Shown piece after piece: positions 1-4,711 of a stretch of 5,378 nucleotides of DNA. A model generated the notes under the pieces. That model saw only the letters and a list, made by a program, of their open reading frames with translations. It did no database searches and was not told the DNA's origin. A program made the position numbers and the translations under genes. The stretch comes from Thermoleophilia bacterium (GTDB taxonomy: Bacteria > Actinomycetota > Thermoleophilia > Gaiellales > SKUG01). The stretch covers positions 1 to 5,378 of the forward strand of contig JAOPYS010000455.1 of NCBI GenBank assembly GCA_025964465.1. Reading direction: 5' to 3'. The first letter of the stretch is position 1. Each line of letters begins with the position of its first letter.

Positions 1-5
1 AGGGC

Positions 6-34
6 TTGCCAAAGCTTCGATCATGTTGCATGTT
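6..34 (+). promoter_or_regulatory. Possible promoter of the Pro/Ala-rich gene
   Basis: TTGCCA at 6-11 resembles a -35 box. CATGTT at 29-34 is a poor -10 hexamer 17 bp downstream. Transcription would begin near 41, leaving a leader of about 40 nt before the ATG at 80, and would exclude the upstream ATG at 23. This stretch is also less GC-rich than the rest of the window. The -10 match is weak, so this is tentative. Confidence 0.25.
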
Positions 35-79
35 GGACGTATCGCAAGTCGCAGGTCCCCCCGCCAGCGAGGCCCCACC

Positions 80-1402
80 ATGAGCTCCTCCCAGCACCAC
101 ACGCCGATGCCGCCCCTCGATGCCGACCATGCCGGCATCCCGACGCTGCAGCTGCCGCCCGTTCCCTTCCTGCGCGACTCGCGCACGGACACGCGCCCTT
201 CCGCCACGGTGACGCTCGCGGTGGCACAGCCGCTGCCGTCCGGCTCCTCGATCGATGACATCCGCAACGCACTGCGCCTGGACCCGCCGATGCCCGCTGC
301 CGCGCCGGAGCCCCCGGCCGCGCCGATGTCGTTCGAGCTGCCGTCCGCGCAGGCGCTCCCCGTACCGCATGCCGACTTCCACACTGCCGTCGAACGCCGC
401 GGCATCGAGCGGCGAGCGTCGCGTCGCGGCACGTCCGAGCGGCGACACTTCGCCAGCCCGCACATGGCCGCACCGGCCGCCGGCTCCGAGGACCCGCGCC
501 CCATGTCCGCGCCGCTGCCGGAGCTCTCGCCCCGCGCCGCAGCCCCGATCGACACGCGCATGCCCGAGCTGCCGATCCTGGAGCCGTCACGCCACTACGA
601 GCTGCCCTCGCGCGGCGTCGCCCCCGAGACCCTGCGCACCTCCCGTGCCAGCGTCCACGTCTCCCAGCCCTTCCCCGGCTCCACGGCCGTGATCACGGTC
701 GCCGCCCCGACGCCCCCGCCGGCCCCGGCACCGGCGCCGGTCGCTGCCGCAGCCCCCGAGGCCACCCTCGTCCCCATGGCGCCGCCCGCCCCGCCGGCGC
801 CGCCCGCCCCGCAGCACGTCGAGGTGCTGCCGGCCGCCGAGCCCGCTCCCTTCCCGGCCCTCGCAGCCACGCCGACCACGACCACGGTCGTCGGCGGCGG
901 CATCGACGGTATCTACGGCACGGCCCCCGGCGCACCGATCGGCCGACTTGACGCGTGGCCCGCACCCGTTGTCGAGACGCGCATCCCGGATGCCGGCCCG
1001 GCCGGCCCCGCCGTCGCTCCCGGCGCAGGTCTGCACCCCGTCGCAGCCGCCGTGGCCGCGGCCCCCGGCGCGTGGTTCGGTGACCAGGTGCAGGTCGACG
1101 ACGCCATGATGGTCTGGAGCGCACCGGGTTCGCCGGCACCGCTCGCCCCGTCGGTCGCCGCAGCGATCGCCCCGCAGGCCTCAGCCCCGGGCGCCGCCCC
1201 CGCTGCCGCTCCCGCCCTTGCTGCCCCCGTCGCTGCCGCGCCCGCGCTGACCCCGATGACCCCGGGCGCCCCCGCGATTCCCGCCCCCGCGCGCAGCGCT
1301 GGGAGCGGCCTTGCGACGACCCTTCGCACCGTCGCCCTTGTTGCGGTCCCCGGTGCCGGCGGCGTCGGCATCGCCCTTGCCGTCAACCACTTCCTGCTCT
1401 GA
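80..1402 (+). CDS. Pro/Ala-rich low-complexity protein with hydrophobic C-terminus, function unknown
   Basis: I do not recognise this 440-aa protein. Coding is supported by consistent G/C third positions and a long open frame. The ATG at 80 is preferred over the in-frame ATG at 23 because GCGAGG at 67-72 is a plausible ribosome site 7 nt upstream. Residues 1-100 are Pro-rich with scattered hydrophobics. Residues 105-122 form an Arg-rich patch (ERRGIERRASRRGTSERR). Residues 200-400 are Pro/Ala repeats and look disordered. Residues 411-440 form a hydrophobic stretch ending AVNHFLL that could be a C-terminal membrane anchor. There is no N-terminal signal peptide. The last 73 residues and the stop lie antisense to the rluB tail, where leucine codons become CTT-rich, so the C-terminus may be shaped by the other strand. 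It could be a tail-anchored cytoplasmic or cell-envelope scaffold, but that is inference. Confidence 0.7.
   Translation: MSSSQHHTPMPPLDADHAGIPTLQLPPVPFLRDSRTDTRPSATVTLAVAQPLPSGSSIDDIRNALRLDPPMPAAAPEPPAAPMSFELPSAQALPVPHADFHTAVERRGIERRASRRGTSERRHFASPHMAAPAAGSEDPRPMSAPLPELSPRAAAPIDTRMPELPILEPSRHYELPSRGVAPETLRTSRASVHVSQPFPGSTAVITVAAPTPPPAPAPAPVAAAAPEATLVPMAPPAPPAPPAPQHVEVLPAAEPAPFPALAATPTTTTVVGGGIDGIYGTAPGAPIGRLDAWPAPVVETRIPDAGPAGPAVAPGAGLHPVAAAVAAAPGAWFGDQVQVDDAMMVWSAPGSPAPLAPSVAAAIAPQASAPGAAPAAAPALAAPVAAAPALTPMTPGAPAIPAPARSAGSGLATTLRTVALVAVPGAGGVGIALAVNHFLL
1181..1402. other. Convergent antisense overlap of two coding sequences
   Basis: The 3' ends of rluB (minus) and the Pro/Ala-rich gene (plus) overlap by 222 bp including both stops. 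Codons are in exact antiparallel register, with first positions facing third positions, so Gly/Arg/Lys/Asp codons on one strand face Ala/Pro/Leu/Val codons on the other. In the plus frame 5 of 8 Leu codons here are CTT (AAG Lys on the minus strand), against 1 of 22 upstream. This suggests that the minus-strand protein constrains the shared sequence. Confidence 0.75.
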
Positions 1403-2248
1403 CGCAGGCGCAGCGCCGCCCGTGCCCGGACCGAACTGCGCGGCACGGCGCTCCGCGCGTGTCTGCGCCCGTCGCTCCGAACGCGGCGGCGCGAGTCCGG
1501 CCACCTTGCGCAGGCGTCGCACCTCGGTGTCGAGCAGCGGCCGTGACGTGCCGACCGCGAGCGCGCCGAGCGTCAGCGGCCCGTAGGCGATCCGCACCAG
1601 GTCGATGACGGGGTGGCCGATGGCGTCGCACATGCGGCGCACCTGGCGGTTGCGGCCCTCGTGGATCTCCAGCTCGAGCACGCTGCGATCGGCCGTGGCG
1701 TCGACGACCCGCGCCTTGCCGGGCGCGGTCGGGCCGTCCTCCAGCTCGACGCCGGTCGCGAGGCGACGCGCGACGGCCGGCTTGACGTGGCCCTCCACGA
1801 GCACGCGGTAGGTCTTGGTCACCCCGAACGAGGGGTGCATGAGGCGGTGCGCCAGCTCACCGTCGTTGGTGAGCAGCAGCAGGCCGCTCGTGTCGACGTC
1901 GAGGCGCCCCACGGGGTACACGCGCACGTCGTCGGGCACGAGCTGCGCCACGGTCGGGCGGCCCTGCGGGTCGTCGAGCGTCGTGACGATGCCGGTCGGT
2001 TTGTTGAGCATGAACAGGCGCGGCGCCTGCGGCCCGACCTCGACACCGCCCACGCGCACGGTGTCGGCCGGGACGACCCGCATGCCGAGCTTCGCCACCG
2101 TGCCGTTGACGGTGACGCGCCCCTGCTGGATGAGCACCTCCGCGTGGCGCCGCGAGGCGACGCCGGAGGCCGACAGGAACTTCTGCAGCTTCTCCCCGAC
2201 GGGGGCAGTGTCACCGGGGAGCAGGAATGGATCGCGCGAGTCGGGCAC
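1181..2248 (-). CDS. rluB: 23S rRNA pseudouridine synthase, RluB/RsuA family
   Basis: This 355-aa enzyme converts a specific uridine of 23S rRNA to pseudouridine during 50S assembly; in E. coli RluB the target is U2605. An S4 RNA-binding domain spans about residues 18-70 (EKLQKFLSASGVASRRHAE). The catalytic domain spans about 76-250. Its motif GRLDVDTSGLLLLTNDG at 114-130 supplies the catalytic Asp117, and EGRNRQVRRM at 197-206 is the other family signature. The start is GTG, 1 nt after the stop of the upstream gene (TGA-C-GTG). No good ribosome site is visible, so translational coupling is likely. Family cores end near residue 250. Residues 253-355 are an Arg/Lys/Gly/Asp-rich tail, and the part from Ser283 on is antisense to the convergent Pro/Ala-rich gene. 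Basic disordered tails are known in this family and may bind rRNA. The family is certain; the exact target uridine is inferred. Confidence 0.95.
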   Translation of the reverse strand: MPDSRDPFLLPGDTAPVGEKLQKFLSASGVASRRHAEVLIQQGRVTVNGTVAKLGMRVVPADTVRVGGVEVGPQAPRLFMLNKPTGIVTTLDDPQGRPTVAQLVPDDVRVYPVGRLDVDTSGLLLLTNDGELAHRLMHPSFGVTKTYRVLVEGHVKPAVARRLATGVELEDGPTAPGKARVVDATADRSVLELEIHEGRNRQVRRMCDAIGHPVIDLVRIAYGPLTLGALAVGTSRPLLDTEVRRLRKVAGLAPPRSERRAQTRAERRAAQFGPGTGGAAPASEQEVVDGKGDADAAGTGDRNKGDGAKGRRKAAPSAARGGGNRGGARGHRGQRGRGSDGGSKGGSGSGGGARG

Positions 2249-2249
2249 G

Positions 2250-2645
2250 TCAGTCGTTGTCGACGATCTCGAACGCCGCCTCGAACTGGTCGAACGCCTG
2301 GTGCGCGAGGTCCTTGACCGTGGCGACGATCGTCGGGCCGGAGAACTCGCCGGCGTCGATCACGAACGCGGCCTGGCCGAGCAGCTTGGCGCCGGCCTCG
2401 GCCTGCGTCGCCGCCGTGTCGAGGTCCTGGAACTTCGAGCGCGGCGTCGCGGCGCGCAGCTCGGCGGCGGCGGAGTTTGCGGCGCGTGCGCCCTGCATCA
2501 GGCTCGCGTAGGTCGCGTCGGCCGGGGCGTTGGACGCGTCGGCGGCGGCGCCCTGGGCCTTCACGAGCAGCTCACGTCCGTGCTCGACCGTCGGGGCGGA
2601 CGGCGGCGTGGCGGCGTTGCGGGTGACGATGGTGGCGAGCTGCAT
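2250..2645 (-). CDS. Ala-rich helical protein of unknown function between scpB and rluB
   Basis: I do not recognise this 131-aa protein. Residues 1-20 are Thr/Ala/Pro-rich (MQLATIVTRNAATPPSAPTV). Residues 21-100 are Ala-rich and probably helical. The end (about 100-131) is amphipathic and acidic (AHQAFDQFEAAFEIVDND). It has no signal peptide, membrane segment or cysteine. The ATG at 2645 was chosen because GAGGA (complement of 2656-2660) lies 10 nt upstream. The frame stays open to 2750, but that extension is Arg/Ala-rich and overlaps hairpins. The gene starts 136 nt after scpB and ends 1 nt before the GTG of rluB, so it is probably translationally coupled to rluB. It may help RluB, ribosome assembly or condensin, but only position suggests this. 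Confidence 0.75.
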   Translation of the reverse strand: MQLATIVTRNAATPPSAPTVEHGRELLVKAQGAAADASNAPADATYASLMQGARAANSAAAELRAATPRSKFQDLDTAATQAEAGAKLLGQAAFVIDAGEFSGPTIVATVKDLAHQAFDQFEAAFEIVDND

Positions 2646-2655
2646 GGCGGGAGGG

Positions 2656-2660
2656 TCCTC
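2656..2660 (-). promoter_or_regulatory. Ribosome binding site of the 131-aa gene
   Basis: GAGGA on the minus strand, 10 nt before the ATG at 2645. It supports this start over the longer open frame. Confidence 0.5.
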
Positions 2661-2666
2661 GACGGT

Positions 2667-2698
2667 CTGGGACGACAGGGTTCGTGCCACCCTCCCAG
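2667..2698 (-). promoter_or_regulatory. Leader hairpin upstream of the 131-aa gene
   Basis: On the minus strand CTGGG pairs with CCCAG, and directly inside it AGGGT pairs with ACCCT around the loop GGCACGA. A 5-nt bulge sits on the 3' side. The 10 pairs end 21 nt upstream of the ATG and 6 nt before the ribosome site. It could be an mRNA leader structure, a processing site or a terminator without a U-tract. Confidence 0.35.
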
Positions 2699-2741
2699 CA
2701 CGCGCCGCCGGTGGCCACGCTCGCGGCGCACCCGCGGCCTT

Positions 2742-2777
2742 CCTGCCCACGGCGTGGCAGGTTCCGGCCGAACGGCC
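2742..2777 (-). terminator. Two hairpins just after the scpB stop
   Basis: On the minus strand, 4 nt after the scpB TAG, GGCCG-TT-CGGCC (2766-2777) is followed by CCTGCC-N8-GGCAGG (2742-2761). The second can extend through CAC/GTG with one bulged G. No U-tract follows. This could be a partial terminator or an mRNA-stabilising structure separating scpAB from the downstream pair. Hairpins arise easily by chance at this GC content. Confidence 0.3.
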
Positions 2778-2781
2778 TCGC

Positions 2782-3525
2782 CTACTCGACGCGCGCTTCG
2801 GCCATCTTCTCGAGCTGTGCCTTCATGCGCGCGACCTCATCGTCGCCAGGGCCGAAGCCCTCCAGCTCGGGGAGGGCACCGAGGCTCGACAGGCCGAACG
2901 CGCGCTCGAAGTGCGCGGTCGTGCGGAACAGCACGGCGCCGGTCTCGCCGCGCCCCGCCTCCTCCACGAAGCCGCGCTCGAGCAGGCCCGTCATCGCGGC
3001 GTCGACGCTGACGCCGCGGATCTTGGCGATGTCGGGACGGCTCACGGGCTGCAGGTAGGAGACGATCGCCAGGGTCTCGACGGCGCTCGGCGACAGCTTC
3101 GTGTCGCCCTGCGGGCGCGTGAGTCGGCCCAGCTGCACGCGGCAGCGGTCGCTCGCCCGCATGGCCCAGCCGCCGGCGACGCGCTCCAGCACGATGCCGC
3201 GCGCGCCCTCGGCCCAGCTCGACATCATGTCGAGCAGGCACTCGTGCAGGTCGTCCTCGTCCTGCTCGGTCAGCTCGGCCAGCTGCGCCGTGGAGAGCGG
3301 GGTCGGCGACACGAACAGCAGCGCCTCGAGCTGGTGCTCGAGCGCCGGCCCGATCGCGTCCTCGACGGCGCCCGGCGTGGGCCGCAGCTCCGCGATGGCA
3401 CCGATCGCCGCGTCCGCGCGCTGCGCGTCGCTGGGCACGCCAGCACCGGTCGCCGCGTCGTGCGGCGCCGTGCGCGGGCGCAGGGTGATGACGTTCGAAT
3501 CTTCCGGTGCGTCGTGCTCGCTCAT
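2782..3525 (-). CDS. scpB: Segregation and condensation protein B
   Basis: This 247-aa protein is the kite subunit of the Smc-ScpAB condensin. As a dimer it binds the ScpA linker and helps load the complex onto origin-proximal DNA. Residues 62-135 form the first winged helix (EHQLEALLFVSPTPLSTAQL). Residues 144-212 form the second, with the family signatures LSPSAVETLAIVSYLQPVSR and RGVSVDAAMTGLLERGFVEE. The tail at 226-247 is acidic and helical. Residues 1-60 are a low-complexity extension not present in compact homologues. The ATG overlaps the scpA stop as ATGA, a hallmark of translational coupling and matched expression of the two partners. GGGGG about 10 nt upstream is a weak ribosome site. 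The stop is TAG. Confidence 0.95.
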   Translation of the reverse strand: MSEHDAPEDSNVITLRPRTAPHDAATGAGVPSDAQRADAAIGAIAELRPTPGAVEDAIGPALEHQLEALLFVSPTPLSTAQLAELTEQDEDDLHECLLDMMSSWAEGARGIVLERVAGGWAMRASDRCRVQLGRLTRPQGDTKLSPSAVETLAIVSYLQPVSRPDIAKIRGVSVDAAMTGLLERGFVEEAGRGETGAVLFRTTAHFERAFGLSSLGALPELEGFGPGDDEVARMKAQLEKMAEARVE

Positions 3526-4307
3526 GCTGTCTGGACCCCCATGTCCTGCTCGTCCCCGGCCGTCCCTGCCGCGTCGTCCGATCCGTGCGCCGCGACCTCG
3601 CGGCGGTTCACGGTGATCGGACCGAATCGATCTTCCTGCACCAGCTCCACCTGGCCGGCCTTGCACAGCTCGAGCGCCGCGACGAAGGCCACGGCCTGGT
3701 CGAGGCGCGTCAGCCCCTCGATCGCCTCGTCGAGCTGGAACGTGCGGCGCTGGCGCAGCACGCCGAGCAGCCGGCCCGTCATCTCGTGCACGGATGCGTG
3801 CCGACCGACGAGGTGGCGCACGTCGACGTCGGGCTGCGCGAGCAGCACGCCCATCGATCGCGCGAGCACCGCCGGGTCCATGACCGGACCGTCGTAGACG
3901 CCGGGCGCGCGCCGGGGCGCCCGCGACGCGACGCGCCACCAGTGCTCCTGACCGGCGGACTGCCCGAGCCACTCGGCGGCCTTGCGGAAGGTGCTGTAGC
4001 GCACGAGTCGCTCGAGCATGTCGCCCTGCGCCTCGATCGCGGCGGGGTCCTCGAGCTCCAGCTCGGCCTCCACCGACAGCAGCTCGCGCGACTTGATCTC
4101 CATCAACCCGGCCACGAGCAGCAGGAACTCGCCCGCGGTGTCCGGGTCGACGCGCTGCTCCTCGGCGAGGCGCGCGACGTACCCGACGACGACCTCCGCC
4201 AGCGGCACGTCCTCCACCGACAGCTCACGCCGCAGCAGCACCGTGCACAGCAGGTCGAACGGGCCTTCGAAGGTCTCGAGGTCGAGCTGGAGGGCGGCAG
4301 GTCGCAT
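3522..4307 (-). CDS. scpA: Segregation and condensation protein A (kleisin)
   Basis: This 261-aa kleisin bridges the head and neck of the SMC dimer and closes the condensin ring. The N-terminal helical domain carries FEGPFDLLCTVLL at 13-25 and the signature LMEIKSRELL at 68-77. Residues 78-140 are the acidic linker that ScpB grips, with an unusual WW at 123-124. The C-terminal winged helix (about 170-235) ends in AFVAALELCKAGQVELVQED, which contacts the SMC head. Residues 238-261 are a short acidic tail. The ATG at 4307 is chosen because homology begins at once (LQLDLETFEGP). The frame stays open upstream to 4646, but that part is Arg-rich and has no kleisin features. No Shine-Dalgarno is visible, and a -10-like TACACT 7 nt upstream suggests a leaderless transcript. 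parA, often upstream in actinobacteria, is absent here. Confidence 0.95.
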   Translation of the reverse strand: MRPAALQLDLETFEGPFDLLCTVLLRRELSVEDVPLAEVVVGYVARLAEEQRVDPDTAGEFLLLVAGLMEIKSRELLSVEAELELEDPAAIEAQGDMLERLVRYSTFRKAAEWLGQSAGQEHWWRVASRAPRRAPGVYDGPVMDPAVLARSMGVLLAQPDVDVRHLVGRHASVHEMTGRLLGVLRQRRTFQLDEAIEGLTRLDQAVAFVAALELCKAGQVELVQEDRFGPITVNRREVAAHGSDDAAGTAGDEQDMGVQTA

Positions 4308-4314
4308 CTCGTGA

Positions 4315-4320
4315 AGTGTA
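4315..4320 (-). promoter_or_regulatory. Probable leaderless -10 element of scpA
   Basis: The minus strand reads TACACT, fitting TANNNT, followed by 7 nt and then the scpA ATG. Transcription would start at or next to the A of the ATG. The lack of a Shine-Dalgarno agrees with this. No convincing -35 box is seen. Confidence 0.45.
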
Positions 4321-4326
4321 GCGATG

Positions 4327-4345
4327 CCGTCGGACGGTCGGTCCG
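4327..4345. repeat. Overlapping palindromes upstream of scpA
   Basis: CCGTC-G-GACGG (4327-4337) overlaps CGGAC-N5-GTCCG (4331-4345) immediately upstream of the scpA -10. It could be an operator covering the spacer and -35 region, but short GC palindromes are common at this composition. Confidence 0.2.
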
Positions 4346-4429
4346 GTTCCACTACTCGCCCCCCGCGCCCTCGAGGACGGCCACTCCTGCTTCGTGGGCC
4401 TCGAGACGCACGAGCGCCGACGTCCGCGC

Positions 4430-4473
4430 GCTTCACCCGAGCTTCACGGCGCGCACACGGGCGCTTCACGCAG
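4430..4473 (+). promoter_or_regulatory. Pho-box-like array of four 11-bp direct repeats
   Basis: Four consecutive 11-bp units are seen: GCTTCACCCGA (4430-4440), GCTTCACGGCG (4441-4451), CGCACACGGGC (4452-4462, degenerate) and GCTTCACGCAG (4463-4473). Three carry an identical GCTTCAC. The 11-bp period puts every site on one DNA face. Streptomyces PhoP binds 11-nt direct repeats with a GTTCACC-like core, and mycobacterial PhoP and E. coli PhoB use the same spacing. The array ends 6 bp before a -10-like hexamer, where Pho-boxes replace the -35. An OmpR/PhoB-family regulator is inferred; which one is unknown. Confidence 0.55.
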
Positions 4474-4479
4474 GGGGGA

Positions 4480-4485
4480 TACGTT
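4480..4485 (+). promoter_or_regulatory. -10 element of the 58-aa gene promoter
   Basis: TACGTT fits TANNNT and lies 6 bp downstream of the repeat array and 34 bp before the GTG at 4520. No good -35 is present at 17-18 bp, as expected for an activator-dependent promoter. Predicted start of transcription is near 4492. Confidence 0.4.
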
Positions 4486-4509
4486 CGGGTCGTCCACGCC
4501 TCCCACGTC

Positions 4510-4513
4510 AGGA
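4510..4513 (+). promoter_or_regulatory. Ribosome binding site deciding the 58-aa gene start
   Basis: AGGA with a 6-nt spacer before the GTG at 4520. It favours this start over the in-frame ATG at 4394, which would place the promoter elements inside the gene. Confidence 0.5.
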
Positions 4514-4519
4514 CCACCC

Positions 4520-4696
4520 GTGCCACCGACTCGTACCGCGACGCCCCGCACCTCGGCCATCCGCTGCGCGCTGCGCATGCTCGTCGACCCGTCGATCGTC
4601 GACGGCGGCGAACCACCAACCGCCCGGCGCGGCGCCCAGCGCCCACAGGAGATTCGTCAGCTGGTGAGCCTCATGTTCGGCACGCGCGTCGGCTGA
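4520..4696 (+). CDS. Putative small protein, 58 aa, function unknown
   Basis: I do not recognise this short protein. It begins at a GTG with AGGA 6 nt upstream, downstream of a -10-like hexamer and the 11-bp repeat array. Codon third positions are mostly G/C. Residues 1-20 are Thr/Arg-rich (PPTRTATPRTSAIRCALRM), 21-30 read LVDPSIVDGG, 31-43 are Pro/Arg-rich, and 44-58 (EIRQLVSLMFGTRVG) could be a short amphipathic helix. It is basic, with one cysteine and no transmembrane segment. It is transcribed divergently from scpA and converges on the EF-hand gene, with stop codons 9 bp apart in one hairpin. The promoter and ribosome-site evidence is better than the protein evidence. It could instead be an untranslated leader or RNA. 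Confidence 0.45.
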   Translation: MPPTRTATPRTSAIRCALRMLVDPSIVDGGEPPTARRGAQRPQEIRQLVSLMFGTRVG

Positions 4697-4711
4697 CGCC
4701 GCGGGTCAGCC
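4691..4711. terminator. Symmetric hairpin containing both convergent stop codons
   Basis: GGCTGAC (4691-4697), a 7-nt loop (GCCGCGG) and GTCAGCC (4705-4711) form a perfect 7-bp stem. The TGA of the plus gene (4694-4696) lies in the left arm and the TGA of the minus gene (4706-4708) in the right arm. The hairpin forms in RNA from either strand, as for a bidirectional terminator. Neither side has a U-tract, which is common in high-GC actinobacteria. Confidence 0.5.

Noticed and set aside
701..830. Apparent simple repeat of GCC/CCG triplets
   Set aside because: This is codon-level Pro/Ala repetition inside a coding sequence, not an independent repeat element.
21..1446. Minus-strand frames opposite the Pro/Ala-rich gene (21-590, 587-1036, 693-1139, 913-1446)
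   Set aside because: Gly/Arg/Ala-rich mirror translations of Pro/Ala codons with no start signals or domains.
1815..3897. Long plus-strand frames opposite rluB, the 131-aa gene and scpB (1815-3011 and 2530-3897)
   Set aside because: They are rich in Arg, Ser and His, lack domains, and lie wholly antisense to recognised genes; they are high-GC shadow frames.
3526..3972. N-terminal extension of scpB into scpA
   Set aside because: It would overlap most of the scpA C-terminal half out of frame and reads as Arg/Ala shadow; the ATGA overlap gives the natural start.
4354..4413. A 19-codon minus-strand frame starting GTG (VRLEAHEAGVAVLEGAGGE) upstream of scpA
   Set aside because: Codon choice looks good, but it is very short, has no ribosome site and lies upstream of the scpA -10 in the regulatory region; a chance frame is likelier.
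4308..4646. N-terminal extension of scpA by 113 codons in the same open frame
   Set aside because: The extension is Arg-rich with no kleisin similarity, lies across the divergent promoter region, and the kleisin motif begins immediately after the ATG at 4307.
3507..4667. Plus-strand frame of 386 codons opposite scpA
   Set aside because: Antisense shadow of scpA with no recognisable domain.
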